Assembly: GCA_032716605.1 (NCBI GenBank)
Contig: CM064571.1
Span: 18,759,856 to 18,823,855 of the forward strand
From: Paralithodes platypus
Taxonomy: Eukaryota; Arthropoda; Malacostraca; Decapoda; Lithodidae
Direction: 5' to 3'
Length of the DNA stretch: 64,000 bases
The position numbers were made by a program, and so were the translations under genes. The notes under the pieces are model-generated. The model was not told where the DNA came from, did not search any database, and was given only the letters and a program-made list of their open reading frames with translations. Shown here one piece after another: positions 28,363-45,925 of the stretch; the stretch's first letter is position 1; every line of letters begins with the position of its first letter.

Positions 28363-29945
28363 GATTTGTCCATATGTGATAAGAGCCCTTTTCTCTATAA
28401 TAGAACGATACCCAAAATTGTAATTGTGAAGGAAAAAACATGCCTCTTGACCGTGACTTCACCTTTGTCTATATTCAACTCTCTGCAACGGCTCCTGTTC
28501 TTTATTAACTTTCGGTAGGTCTACGTATAAGACCGAAGAATGAGTTACAGTAGGAACATTAATAGGAAGGCAACTGGGGGTTCTAATGAGAAAGAGAGAG
28601 ATACAGAAGTGACAACCCTAGAAGTGAGATAGACTGCTCATCCCCACCCCGCTGTCAATTATCTCTCTCTTTTTCTCTCTCTCTCTCTCTAAGTTACACT
28701 AAGTTAATAAAAAACAAATGTTGGCTACTACCGGCATGGAAAGACAGGAGTTATCATTTATACCATGTATAAAAATGTAGCCTATATGGTGACCTAAGGT
28801 TTTATGCAAACATGTTTTGTTTACTTGGTGTTTAGGGCAGATACGGTAGTCTAATAATGTGGTTTCGAGAACAAACACAGTTACGATAGCGGCTAGCCTA
28901 CTGGCGAAGTACTCGACTATACTTGAGTCTTGACTACCAACAAGAACAAGATCAGTAATTGGCACAAAGGTTAACAGAAAACTTAAAATATTCCGTCTAA
29001 AAATTAGTTTTACAATTAAGTTGTCCCGACCCAACACTCGTAAACGAACTGTCGTAAGTTAACAGGTTCAAAAGGTTGCTCCATTGATCTGTGGTTTGCT
29101 ATAGCCTACCTTGTTCCAAATAGCCTCTGTAAGTCGCAAACGATCATAGTAATCGAGCTAATTTGTCTACAATTTGGGAAGGGTGAACCAGGGAATAGTT
29201 CTGCAGTACCTATTTGGAACTGGGTATCGTCCGAGTAGCCTACAGTGGGCGCAATATACATAGTATATGTATCTTGCAGTGGGCTACAGCTAGAGGCTCC
29301 TATTACGATCCCAGTCCTGGACAAGAAGAGATAAATTGTCATCTCTGCATACCCTATGTAGCCTATCTGTTTATAAAGCAGTATATGCCCATGGCATTTT
29401 TTTTTTTTTTTTTTTTTTTTTTATATCTAGAGTATAATACTACTAATAATAATCATCATAATGAAAACAATAAACAACGGCTGCTCTAATCAAGCGATCG
29501 ATAGTACTACTTGTAAAACATATTTTACCGAAGAAACTTCGATATATTTTGCCAATACATTTAGGCTATTGCCACCAGAATATCCTAATTTTTTTTTTTT
29601 AACGACTTTCAGATGACCCAAAAGATGGTAAATAGTGTTTGGTTCATTAAAGCGGGGATTTGTTCTTGTGGGGTTGGAAGGGCGCTCGGGTGGTAGACAC
29701 GCGGGGATTTGTTGTTCTTGATCAAAATCTATCCAGACGTACTGTCTCGCAAAATTGGTGTTTACGATATTATCATGGCCTCCCGTTATGCTACTCTCCA
29801 ATACATTTATTGTAGACCATACTAATATGTATTGCATGAACGAGTAAACCATAATATGTAAATAATGTGTAAAAATAAAAACAGGAAATTAAATAAACAC
29901 AGAAAATGAGATGGGTCACCGAAATGATCGAAACCCCATTTTCCC
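28363..29945. other. Gene-free interval with no firm feature
   Basis: Between the MITE and the candidate exon I see a (CT)n run at about 28660-28690, a T27 run at 29396-29422 and a T10 run at 29589. There is no splice-flanked frame or known domain. Confidence 0.4.
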
Positions 29946-30092
29946 TTGAGCCTCGTGGCGGCGGTGCGTCTCTGTGTTTCCAAACCGGATTTTCGACCAT
30001 TTATCATCTCTAACGACTCCTACAAGACGACTGCGCACTCCAGACCGTACCGGGAGAGCGGTGGGATCATGCAGATAGCCTTAGAGGGACCG
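29946..30092 (+). CDS. Candidate first exon of a plus-strand gene
   Basis: A locally GC-rich segment contains ATG at 30069 in the context 'gggatcatgc', eight open codons (M-Q-I-A-L-E-G-P) and then a consensus GTAAGT donor at 30093. The frame is also open back to 29946. I do not recognise the peptide and no partner exon is certain. It could also be a 5'UTR exon with a short upstream ORF. Confidence 0.3.
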
Positions 30093-33894
<3,802 letters not shown>

Positions 33895-34065
33895 AATGTC
33901 AGGGGGTAAGGAAATGTGATTTGTATATTAGAAGACTGATTAACGAGACGTGTAACATGTGGAGGGAGGTGGTAGAAAGAGAGGGATCTCGTTGGGGGTG
34001 GAAGTTTCGCTCCCAGGAATTTTTGTTCCTGTGGTATTTCAATAATAATAATAAAATAATAATAA

Positions 34066-35006
34066 TAATAAGGGGACAACCACTGGTAAGGCAATACATA
34101 CTGCTCAAAGAACCATTATTCTATTGTAATAACAGTATCGTCGTCTGGTGTTATTATAGTTTCCTCATTTGATTGCCACATGTGCTGTACAGTATATAGG
34201 CCAACGTGCTCATGAAAAAAAAATAAAATAAAATAAAAAAAAAAAATGACTGAATTATTAATTGACAGGTAAATAATAGCACTACAAAACTAGTGCAATC
34301 ATATGAGGAGGCCATTCATGTTTTCTTACATCAATGGTTATTGAGATCATTCTTGAAATACCCACTAAGTATATTCAATCTCACAATCACACGCTTTAAA
34401 AAAAAAAAAAAAAAAACAAAGCCCTAAGATTCGACACAAACCAAAGATACCCCTATACAATGACGACACAACAAATACACGAATACACAAACACACTACC
34501 ATTAAATGTCCGACTCCATAGACAAGCAACACAAATATGGCACAAACTAGAACTATCACAAGACCCAACTCTAGAGAAAATTAAGGAATATTATGCACAA
34601 CAACCAAATTTAAGATTCAACAACTGGTTTAAAAGCAGTCTAAATAAAATAAACACAGAAGATGAACCACAGCCAATTTATTAAAGGAAAAAAAGAGGAA
34701 AAAAGAACAGGGAGGGAAAAAGAAAATAAACAAACAAACACAGTTTATGTTCAGCATATTAAGTGTTGGTTGACGACCGTTTGACTTCAATGTTCTCTCC
34801 GAGTGGTAGTCCCTGGAAACGAGTGCATTATTTGAAGCTTCATTCGGTGTTTAATCAATTCTTGACAATAATTGTATTCAGCTAACTATGATCTCAATAA
34901 CCATTGATGTAATGAAAATATGAATAGTCTCCTCATACGATTGCACTAGTTCTGTAGTGCTATTATTTACAACCTGTCAATTAATAATTCAGTCACTAGA
35001 AGCTTG

Positions 35007-35058
<52 letters not shown>

Positions 35059-35243
35059 GATACGTATATACAGACCATGTGACAATTAAATGAGGAAACT
35101 ATAATAACACATCTGAATAATGCCAACCTGATTTATAAACACAAATATGAATGTAACCAGACGACGATGCTGTTGTTTCAGTGGAATAATGGCTCTTTGA
35201 GCAGTATGTATCGCCTTACTAGTGGTTGTCCCCTCACAGGATG
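34066..35243. repeat. 1.2-kb inverted repeat around a LINE fragment
   Basis: The left arm (34066-34352) has 'aggggacaaccactggtaag', 'tatagtttcctcatttgatt', an A-rich run and 'attattaattgacaggtaaa'. The right arm (34888-35243) has their complements in reverse order, with a matching T run at 35011-35055. Between the arms is the jockey fragment. Confidence 0.75.
34436..34690 (+). mobile_element. Jockey-type LINE C-terminal fragment
   Basis: A plus-strand frame (ATG at 34460, stop at 34684) contains L-P-L-N-V-R-L-H-R-Q-A and N-W-F-K-S-S-L-N-K-I. With the preceding A-L-R-F-D-T it resembles the extreme C-terminus of jockey-clade reverse transcriptases. It is followed by an A-rich tail. It is not a host gene. 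Confidence 0.55.
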
Positions 35244-35315
35244 GGGGGCGCTGCTCAATAAACTCGCCCCTCGGGGCAAAATCAAAATCAATCTCTCTCT
35301 CTCTCTCTCAGCCGT
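35244..35315 (+). mobile_element. LINE 3' tail
   Basis: 'gctcaataaactcgcccctc', then 'ggggcaaaatcaaaatcaat' and (CT)n: AATAAA plus a short tandem tail, as at LINE ends. Confidence 0.45.
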
Positions 35316-36031
35316 ATAAATATGCATTATATACCGTATGTCCTTCCTACATACTGTTTTAGCGTCTTTCTAACTTTCTATTGTCCACCTTTGCAACATT
35401 TAATCAAGTTTACACTCCACTATAATAGCACACCGTCGTACATTCTCTGTCACTGAATTTTACCCCATTTCATTAATTTTCATATAGTGATCATGCTATC
35501 AAATGATTTGCTCTCTTGATGCTCTATAATTTTCGTGCTTTCTCATAATAGCGTTCCGGTATGCTTTTCCCATAGATAGCCTGCAGAGATATTTGGTATT
35601 GCTTGTGCACAGTATAGCCTCATAAAATTTCTTGGAGCTCCTATGTTTACTTGTACAACATACAACCAAAGCCACGGTAGTAAGTTGTGGATGTTATATC
35701 CTACATATGTTTTTTTTTTTTAAATTTATGTATAGTAAGTTACTTACAAATCAGTTGTAATAGATAAATTTCACGATGAAAATAGTGACTAGACAATATT
35801 TGATTTGGAAGTTTTTCCTCAATGTATTTATTTATTTATTTTGAATTTATTAGTATTATATATTTTTGTTAGTACCGGTATTATATCAAGTGTTTCGATT
35901 TACATCCACTTGTTTGTTGGGATGCCTTTGTTCTGCTCCCTTTGTATCCCTCTGTTTACCCTTCTATTCATCTAGAGACGTATATACATGCACCAGCGCG
36001 CACACAAACACACATGACACGACGTTACATA

Positions 36032-36035
<4 letters not shown>

Positions 36036-36100
<65 letters not shown>

Positions 36101-36120
36101 CACACTCACACACTGACACC
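36036..36120. repeat. (CA)n microsatellite
   Basis: A long CA run grading into 'cacactcacactcaca'. Confidence 0.95.
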
Positions 36121-36797
36121 TCTTTGTCTGTCCATCATATCTACCAAATTCCGTGTGCATGTTCCATTATATGGTACTACCCTATTGTTAAACACTAGCA
36201 ACAATATGGGCATTAGGACAGAGGTTTGCATTCCAATAGGAAGGGCTCTTGGGCCTTGGCTTCATCCATATCCCGTCAACCTTGGCCATTTATTCATTCT
36301 GTAGCCTAAACTCATACGTTTAATATGGCTGCATTTTTACGATACCGGTACCGTTTATATAATGTAGAATGAGTACCATATTGCCTATCCTATATCAAAC
36401 GAAGGTGACTTGATATCTCCCTGCTCTGCCAACGTTATTTCCACATTGTGATTGTGATCAGTTATTTTGCCTTTGTATTGTGCGGTTCCTATTTCGGTTT
36501 GTTTTACAAGTTTTACATATTAATTTAATTTGATGTGTACTTATTTAATTAATCAAGGTGAAGGTATATTACTGTACGGTACCGCGCGTCGTACCAGTAT
36601 AAACTTTTCGTGAATAGGGTAGTTATCTTGGCTTCAATCCAGATTCCTTTATCCTCGGGTCATATATCCATGTTGTAGCCTTGACTTGTGTTAGGTGCGT
36701 TCTTGTGTATCCCTTTCTTACCGCCCCTCCCTCTTGACACCACACACTGCAATTGTCTCATTGTCATCTTGTTTATTTGGCGACATTCCTTACTGTG

Positions 36798-36899
36798 CGC
36801 TCTCTCTCTCTCTCTCTCTCTCTCCTGTTGATTAAATACTTTAGCCGATCGAACTTGCATTTCTGGCCCATTCTGTCTGTTTGATTAGGCCTATTTGCT

Positions 36900-36973
<74 letters not shown>

Positions 36974-37050
36974 GTTGATTAAATACTTTAGCCGATCGAA
37001 CTTGCATTTCTGGCCCATTCTGTCTGTTTGATTAGGCCTATTTGCTTGTT
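36798..37050. repeat. Duplicated 77-bp block around (CT)n
   Basis: 'ctgttgattaaatactttag' through 'gattaggcctatttgcttg' occurs at about 36825-36900 and again at about 36972-37049, each preceded by (CT)n. It is a recent tandem duplication. Confidence 0.9.
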
Positions 37051-37102
37051 TGTCCTTCACACTATCTATCTATCTAACTAACCACCATGCTTCTCTTCCA
37101 TA

Positions 37103-37104
<2 letters not shown>

Positions 37105-37167
<63 letters not shown>

Positions 37168-37196
37168 GATAATATATATATATATATTATATATAT

Positions 37197-37235
<39 letters not shown>

Positions 37236-37245
37236 GGTATATATA

Positions 37246-37328
<83 letters not shown>

Positions 37329-37390
37329 CTATACTGTATATATAACTATATATATATAACTATATATCTAACTATATATCTATCTATCTG
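37105..37390. repeat. (CT)n followed by (TA)n compound repeat
   Basis: CT units pass into TA units with 'ataccggtat' and 'tactgtatatataacta' interruptions. Confidence 0.95.
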
Positions 37391-37556
37391 CCTACCTACT
37401 TGTTTACCCTTCACACTCGACTACCCCAGTAATCGTGTTCACCTTATCTGTGTTCTCACTCTCCATCCTCGTCGTCGCCCACGCCTTCTTGCCGCACTGC
37501 TGAGTTACTTTACATTAATCGTAACATTATACTATATTATTATACTCTGGCTTATC

Positions 37557-37700
<144 letters not shown>

Positions 37701-38171
37701 TATATATTTGAACCCGTCATTTCTATGCTAACTCCACTGTTCGACTATATACCATTGCGGAAAAATATACCGGTACCGCACTGGTAAATCAAGGTTTGAA
37801 AAGGGGTTGTTAATGTATTGAACCTCTATTATTTCCTAAGCTGAATCAAATCTTGGGACGGTAAGTAGGTGTGTGCGCGTGCGTGCGTGCCCCCCCCCAC
37901 CCCTCTTTCTTATCCAACTGGACATGTTTGATCTGGAGTAATCACTACATTTTGTGCCTTGCAATTCGTAGGGTTCTCGCTGTTGGTTGCCAATTACCTA
38001 TTCCTAGTAATGGGTGACCGGACATCTCAACCAGTACACTACCGGTATTTCAATCAGTAGTTCTGCACTAATACCGGTAATACTAGGTAGGTTAGGATAA
38101 TTATAGTTAGGTTAGGACCTCAATTTGACACTGATAGTTACGGGCTCTGATCGATTAGACTGATCTACTGG

Positions 38172-38310
38172 TTGGTGGTGTAATGTTTTAGAATTTAGAT
38201 GCTTATGTTCTGGGTGTGGTGTCCGGAGTTCGAATCCCAGGAGGACCATAATATGCTTTCATTGGTTTATTCAAGTGCATTGGGGTTTGTAATGGGTGAT
38301 TAATGTTAGT
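38172..38310 (+). mobile_element. tRNA-derived SINE, second subfamily
   Basis: 'ggttggtggtgtaatg' (A-box-like) and 'gagttcgaatccc' (B-box-like) are followed by a body 'attggtttattcaagtgcat'. The body recurs at 59520-59640. Confidence 0.6.
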
Positions 38311-38439
38311 TCCTGTTTATCCTGTAGTTTCCATGGCATGGCATAGGCTACTCCTTGTACTGTACACTAACTCCGTAAGGTACGGTACATTTTTTTCTTC
38401 TCCTACCGGTATTATATTTGTTCGTTTCTTTTCTCTACG

Positions 38440-38571
<132 letters not shown>

Positions 38572-38689
38572 GTAAGTAAATAAATGTGTATATGTACTGT
38601 ATATCACTTACTCTCATGGTTATTTTATGATAATTTGTATTCTGCACATGCATCATTATTGTATTTATTATGTCTTGTTTGTAAACTAA

Positions 38690-38805
38690 GCTTACCATCC
38701 TCATATCTGTACATCTCATGTTCATCCACTAAATTGTAAAATGTGTATTTTCAGCTCATGAGGCTGCCATTCTTTAATAAACCGTTTATTATTATTATTA
38801 TTACT
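38690..38805 (+). mobile_element. LINE 3' end with (ATT)n tail
   Basis: 'tattttcagctcatgaggctg', 'ctttaataaaccg' and (ATT)n. The reverse copy is at 51345-51430. Confidence 0.6.
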
Positions 38806-38902
38806 CACACACACTCACACTCACACATTCCACACATGTTTTACTTACACGTTAAACATCACTCAGACACACTTATTATTTAGAATTTTAGAGTAACTTT
38901 AA

Positions 38903-38911
<9 letters not shown>

Positions 38912-38984
<73 letters not shown>
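38912..38984. repeat. (CT)n microsatellite
   Basis: Pure CT run after a C8 tract. Confidence 0.97.
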
Positions 38985-38986
<2 letters not shown>

Positions 38987-39402
38987 CAGATGAGTCAAAA
39001 TGTCTTGCAGATAAGACCAAAATAACATGGATTAATAAAGAAGGCACTTTGTATAAATATTAGTGTTATCATGCATTGGAAGTTTGAATTTATGTGTGTG
39101 TGTGCGTGTGCGTGTGTGCGCATGTTTGTGTGTCTGGCGTGTGCGTGCGTGTGTGTGTTTTAGTGTATGTATGTGTTTGTGTATGGTGTGTGTGAGTGTA
39201 AGAGACAGACATATGCAAACAGAGACAGACAGAGACAAACAGGCAGGCAGACAGAGATCATAGAGGTTCATGACGCGAACTCACTATGTCAACAAAGCCT
39301 TTAATTGCAGGTCTGGGTTCCCTGGCAAGGCTAGTCTGACGAGGCACTGGCATAATAAGAAGTCTTTAGATTTTGAAAGGGAAAGTGGAGAGAATAAACA
39401 AA

Positions 39403-39439
<37 letters not shown>

Positions 39440-39719
39440 GATAGACGGATAGATAAATATATACAAAGCTTAACAAACGCGGATAATGTGATACCCTACC
39501 ATATACGGAGTGTGTGAGAGTGAGTTGCTAGGAGTTACAAAGAATGGTTAGTATTTCAAAGACCTTGCGGTCCATTCTGGGGAGATACTCGAAGTGGAAG
39601 AGATCATTGATGGGGATAAGGAATAGAGATGGGCTAACACTGATACTTGTGGAACATCACCGATTTGTGTACGGTATATCGAAATATGAAGCATATAGCC
39701 TAGTCATAAGACCAAATGA

Positions 39720-40461
<742 letters not shown>

Positions 40462-40699
40462 CATTCATCTAAGTCCTAAGATCATCTTTTTAGAAAGTTT
40501 ATGAAGTCGATATGTTTTTGTAATTCTATCCATTGGAGAGGACAATTTGGAACGTGGATTTTCCAAACAATGCAGCTACAAGTAAGATACATTTTCCTTA
40601 ATCCCTCTTCGTATTCGTTCAAGTCTTAAAACCTTTTATTATAGGTTTACCACCCTCTTGTTAAATGTATTGCAAACTCTCAGTGTTTGTAAATGAAGG

Positions 40700-41430
40700 C
40701 ACACAATACATATCTAACACAAGGAGGTCTGTCCAGCGGGAGGAAGCTATCTGGTCCAGGGATCGTGAAGGCTGTGTTGCATTGGGAGAGGTCTAGTATC
40801 TTCTGCAAGTAGCTCCTCTATATGTTGGACTTAATTAACCGTGTCTGTCTATTATGCCACCAGTTGTTCCTTGAATTGTGGCTGGTATTAGACGATTTTC
40901 TTTACTTTAGAAGGGAAACGTTGGAATCATAGGGTTAAATTGAGACAGTCTTTCCTCTATGATTCCTAGAGGGCATTCCGAAGCTCATAAAATATTCTAA
41001 AGTTCGCCAAAATAATATTGAAAGTGCGTAGTCTCTCCGAAGGGGTCACCTATACAGTAACCCATCTCCAGTGTTTACAACAGAGGCCCACTACATAAGC
41101 TATCCAACACACCGAATTCAGTCAAGCGAGAAGGAAGCTATCTGGTCGGGTCATCGTGAGAGATAGTTGCATTGGGAGAGGTCAGAGGTGATATAGTTTC
41201 TTCCTGTCAGTGTAAATAAGACTACACTTACGTTAGACTATATTTGACCTTGTAATATGACATCGATTTAGGTTTTATCCTAGCTATCATTAGACGATTT
41301 CAGGCAAATCCGGAAGGTTAATACAATTTCAATCAACTGGCTCCCTCAAGTCCTTCATAACTTGAATACAATCGTCTACTGACAGCCAGAATACATGGAG
41401 GAAGAGTGTCATTGTACCGAAAGGGTTTAA
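40700..41430. repeat. Tandem duplication, each unit ending in a family B MITE
   Basis: 'gaggaagctatctggtcc' ... 'ttgcattgggagaggtc' occurs near 40740-40795 and again near 41130-41192. Each is followed by a family B foldback (40865-41060 and 41230-41430). Confidence 0.6.
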
Positions 41431-41509
41431 AATACAATCCATTAACACAAATAAAGAAATTGGGTACGGTAACTTTACACCAATATCTATCTATTGGTAT
41501 ATAGCATAG

Positions 41510-41546
<37 letters not shown>

Positions 41547-41648
41547 TATATATATACAGTATAGGCCTATATATAAATTTTATCTTTCTGGCTCTATTTT
41601 CCTGACAGTGTATCTTCTCTTTACATTATGGTAGATATACAGTACATT

Positions 41649-41700
41649 TCAAGACTTTTCGCCCCATTTCTTGTCAATTTTAAGATCTTTCGTGTCATGT
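41649..41700 (-). mobile_element. Family A MITE scrap
   Basis: 'acttttcgccccatttcttg' and 'aagatctttcgtgtcat' match the reverse of the family A interior. Confidence 0.5.
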
Positions 41701-41879
41701 TGTTGTTGTTTGTTTTGTATTGGTATGTATATAATTATATATCTTATATCTATCCATATTTATCCTTCTATATCTGTCCATCCATTTAGGCCCTATGGAT
41801 TGGTATGTACAGTATATATATATAACTCTGTCTATTTATCTATCCATATATATCCTTCTATCAGGCCTTTATGTCCATT

Positions 41880-42563
41880 GATTTATGTATTGGTATGTGC
41901 AGTATATACCGTAACTATTTATGTATTGGTATGTGCAGTATATACCGTAACTATTTATGTATTGGTATGTGCAGTATATACCGTAACTATTTATGTATTG
42001 GTATGTGCAGTATATACCGTAACTATTTATGTATTGGTATGTGCAGTATATACCGTAACTATTTATGTATTGGTATGTGCAGTATATACCGTAACTATTT
42101 ATGTATTGGTATGTGCAGTATATACCGTAACTATTTATGTATTGGTATGTGCAGTATATACCGTAACTATTTATGTATTGGTATGTGCAGTATATACCGT
42201 AACTATTTATGTATTGGTATGTGCAGTATATACCGTAACTATTTATGTATTGGTATGTGCAGTATATACCGTAACTATTATGTATTGGTATGTGCAGTAT
42301 ATACCGTAACTATTTATGTATTGGTATGTGCAGTATATACCGTAACTATTTATGTATTGGTATGTGCAGTATATACCGTAACTATTTATGTATTGGTATG
42401 TGCAGTATATACCGTAACTATTATGTATGGTATGTGCAGTATATACCGTAACTATTTATGTATTGGTATGTGCAGTATATACCGTAACTATTTATGTATT
42501 GGTATGTGCAGTATATACCGTAACTATTTATGTATTGGTATGTGCAGTATATACCGTAACTAT
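41880..42563. repeat. 36-bp minisatellite, about 19 copies
   Basis: The unit 'tatgtattggtatgtgcag' + 'tatataccgtaactatt' repeats with almost no change; two units carry short deletions. Thirty-six is a multiple of three, which explains the long repeated open frames. Confidence 0.96.
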
Positions 42564-42679
42564 TTCTCTATTTATCCATCCCTATTTATCCTTCTCTATC
42601 TGTCCATCCCTGTATGTGTTTCCCAGCATGTCCCTGTAAACATAGCCCGGTTAGCTAGACGGAAATTAATGGGGAATCC

Positions 42680-43018
42680 TTAAGGGGAGGTTTTTAGTTT
42701 GGTCCATAGATATCCTTCAAGCTTAAGATTACACCCCCTTGAGCCCCTTTCAAGATAAATTTGTACATTTTTCGGTAGAAAAATTTCCCGGCTGAAGGCC
42801 GGTTCCTCTTAAATTACAGGCTCGCTATCGCTAGCCTGGATAAAATCGACACCTAAATGGCACGAAAGGTCTTAAAATTGACAGAAATGGGTTGAAAGTT
42901 CTTAAAATAGTCAAAATAATGGGGCAAACGTCTTAAAATTAGAAAAAAACAATGAGGCTAAACATGAGGGAGAAAGGAGTCAAGAAAAAAAAATCCTCAA
43001 GTGGACATCTCCCCTTAA
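42680..43018 (+). mobile_element. Family A MITE, full length
   Basis: 'ttaaggggaggtttttag' to 'acatctccccttaa', with all landmarks. Its last TTAA is also the first TTAA of the next copy. Confidence 0.8.
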
Positions 43019-43400
43019 GGGGGGAGGGTTCACTTTTTGGTAGATTTTTTCATTTACTCATTTTTCTAGTTTCCTCCTTAGACCTCCATCAAACTTTTAA
43101 AAACAAAAAAAGCCATTAGATCCCCTTTCTAGATTAATTTATATTTTTTCGGTAGACAAATGTCCGGTTCTTCCAAATTACAGGCTCACTGTCGTTCGCC
43201 AAGAAAAAAATCGACACCTAAATAGCACGAAATGTCAATATTGACAAGGAAATGGGGCAGAAGATCTTACAATCAACAAACTAATGGGGCAAGCATCTTA
43301 AAATTTGAAAACTAATGGGGCAAACATCTTAAAATCTGAAACTAATGGGGCTAAACATGAGGGAGAAGTGAATCTAGAAAAACGCCCCATCTCCCGTTAA
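43015..43400 (+). mobile_element. Family A MITE, tandem neighbour
   Basis: 'ttaaggggggagggttcac' to 'catctcccgttaa'. It contains an extra internal 'cttaaaatttgaaaactaatggg' type unit. Head-to-tail sharing of TTAA suggests insertion into the end of the first copy. Confidence 0.75.
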
Positions 43401-43539
43401 AGCCAACCCTGCTTCTCTCAGTTATATCAACAAGCATCAGTTGGGGTCAGGGGAGGCACTCGGCATTTGTTCTGGGCTTGCTTGCTGCCTCTTCTTCTTA
43501 TCCATTTTTTTCTTCTTTTTCATAATCGTGTTCTGCGTC

Positions 43540-45478
43540 TTCGTCTTCTGCATCTTTTCTTCTTCGTCGTCGTCTTTTTCTGCGTCTTCGTCTACTTCGT
43601 CTTCTGCATCTTCTTCTTCTGCGTCTTCATCTTTTTCTGCAACTTCGTTTTCTGCGTCTTCTGCATCTTCTTCATCTGCGTCTTCGTCTTCTGCTTCTTT
43701 GTCTTCGTCTTTTTCTGCGTCTTCGTCTACTTCGTCTTCTGCGTTTTCGTCTTCTGTATCTTCTTCATTTTCTTCTGCGCCTTCGCTTTCATTAACATTA
43801 GTCATAATTGTTTTCTAAATCATACTTTCAGTTTTTTTTAGTACCTTCGTCTTAATCATTGTAATTTTTATTACAATAGTCATCGTGTTAGTCATAGTTA
43901 GTCTTAGTCTTAGCCATAGCCTTAGATTTAGTCTTACTATTAGTCATAGTCTTAGTCATAGCCTTAGTTTTAGTTTGCATCTTGGTCATAGTCTTAGTTC
44001 TATTCTTAGTCTGGGTTTTAGTCATAGTCTTAGTCAAAGCCTTAGTTTTAGTCTTAGCCTAGTCATAGTCTTAGTTTTAGTCTGCATCTTGGTCCTAATC
44101 TTAGTTTTATTCTTAGTCTGGGTCTTAGTCATAGTCTTAGTCAAAGCCTTAGTCTTAGTCACAGTCTAGGTTATATTTTCAGACTTAATCTGGGTCTTAG
44201 TCATAGTTTTAGTTATATTCTTAGCCTTCGTTTATGTCGACCTATGTGTTTGTCCTTTTCTCTGTTTTGTCTTGCTCCATTTAGCCTGTCTCCGGCTCAG
44301 TCTGTGTGTATATCAACAAACACTGGGGGTCGTTGGAAGCAAAAGCATATCCTCTTCTTTATTTGAACTTCTGTGTCTTCATTTGCTTCTGGCTTCATTG
44401 TCTTCTGTTTTCGATTTATTCTGTCTCAATTTTCTTCTGTTTTCGTTTTCTTCTATTTTCGTTACCGGTATATTGTTTTTTAGTGACTTCTGTTTTAATT
44501 GTCTTCTCTGTTTTCATTGCCTTCTCTGTCTTCATTGGCCCCTGTCTTGATTTCTTCTGTTTTAAATGTCTTCAATATCTTAATTTTCTTTGTTTGCATT
44601 TCTGTTTTCATTGCCCTCTGTCATAATTTTCTTTCGTGTCATTGTCTTGTTTTAATTTTGCTTCTGTTTAATTGTCTTCTGTCTTCAATTCCTTCTGTTT
44701 TATTGTCTTATCTGTCTTAATTATTTTTCTGGTTTCAGTGGCTTCTATCTGTATTTATCCTGTTATATTAGTCTTCCCTGATTTAATTTTGTCTTCCGTC
44801 TTCATTATCTTCGTCTTCTCCCTTTCTTTCTAAAACGGCTTATCCTTTTCGCCTCCTCCTCCTCCTCCTCCTCCTCCTTTCTTTTCTATCTAGTAGTTAG
44901 TAGGTTAGCAGTGTACAGTCGGCATAATAGGTGATATCTCGGCACTAATTATCTTTTGAGCAATAATTGGTATCAGCCATATTTACACATTATAACTTTT
45001 TGAGAGAGAGAGAGACTTCCATAATTAGAAATAGGTGAAGTCCAAAACAAATTATGAATGACTACACCACCCTTTTTCTTCGTCTTCTATATTTTTCCAT
45101 TTCTATTTCTTCGTCTTCTTTCTTCCTCCTACAATGGGTTTGTTTACCTTCGCTCGCTTCCCCAATGTTGTTGGTAGTGGTGACGTCACTTGCTTTTGTT
45201 TGGGTTTGGGGGAGTCTGGTTTGTATCACGTGTCTTATTATCTGTTTTACTCTTTATTCTCGTCTGCGTATTCCTCTTTTTATTAGCCTATTTCCTTTTT
45301 TGCCTTTATTTTACTCTTAATTCCTTTGATTTTATTCTTCATGTGCATCTTCGGATTTGTGTTCACCTTCGGATTTGTGTTCACCTTCGGCTTTTATGTT
45401 GTCTTCTTCGTCTCGTCTCTCTCTCTCTCGCTCTCGCTCGCTCTCGCTCTCGCTCGCTCTCGCTCTCTCTCTCTCTCG

Positions 45479-45521
<43 letters not shown>

Positions 45522-45525
45522 CCAG
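43540..45525. repeat. Pyrimidine-rich degenerate simple-repeat field
   Basis: Sub-blocks run in order: TCTTCG/TCTTCTGCA units (43540-43790), TTAGTC-type units (43880-44230), TTCTTCTGTTTTCATTG-type units (44340-44830), (TCC)n (44855-44880), and CT/CG units (45410-45525). No gene is supported, although long acidic frames exist on the minus strand. Confidence 0.85.
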
Positions 45526-45925
45526 ACGTAAACACAGCTGCTCTGTTTACCTTCGATTCCCCCCCCCCCCCCCCTCTCCCTCCCTTGCAGGCAGTTTCTA
45601 GCTCTGACATCACCTGCTTCTGTTACGGAGGTATCGCACGACCGATTTTTCCGTCAATTGTTTTACGGGCAATTGGTGTCTGGCAGCTTGAAAATATAAA
45701 TTCCACAGTTACCAGGGTGTCAAACCAGATACCTGCTCTTTTATTTTTCGTCATCATTACTAAATATAGGCCTACTGAGATAAATGGAGGTATCTCAGTT
45801 CTAGTTAGGTCCTTGGGCTCAAAACAATGTAAATTCATGCAAATGTTCCTATGGGCTATTCTTTCTCGTATGCATTACAATCTTATAACAAAAGTTTTCC
45901 GGTTGGACACCCTGTTCCACAAGTA

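Noticed and set aside
28699..29037. Minus-strand frame with hydrophobic stretches as the missing signal-peptide exon
   Set aside because: The hydrophobic part is not near a clean N-terminus, no donor of the right phase is seen, and the frame shows no codon bias like the real exons.
41671..42683. Long repeated open frames (up to 270 codons)
   Set aside because: They follow from the 36-bp period, which keeps three frames open at once. There is no other coding sign.
43437..43805. Long acidic Glu/Asp-rich minus-strand frame
   Set aside because: It is the reverse reading of a TCTTCG/TCTTCTGCA simple-repeat field. Other frames are equally open and there are no splice signals or conserved parts.
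43880..44230. TTAGTC-type repeats as interstitial telomere
   Set aside because: The arthropod telomere unit is TTAGG. This is a degenerate hexamer within a pyrimidine-rich field.
45586..45630. Possible exon 'AVSSSDITCFCYG' type after a strong C-tract and 'cccttgcag' acceptor
   Set aside because: The same block ('tgtttaccttcg' ... 'gacgtcacttgcttttgtt') occurs in variant form at 45135-45210, so it is a local repeat. The putative donor GTATCG is weak and no partner exon is seen.
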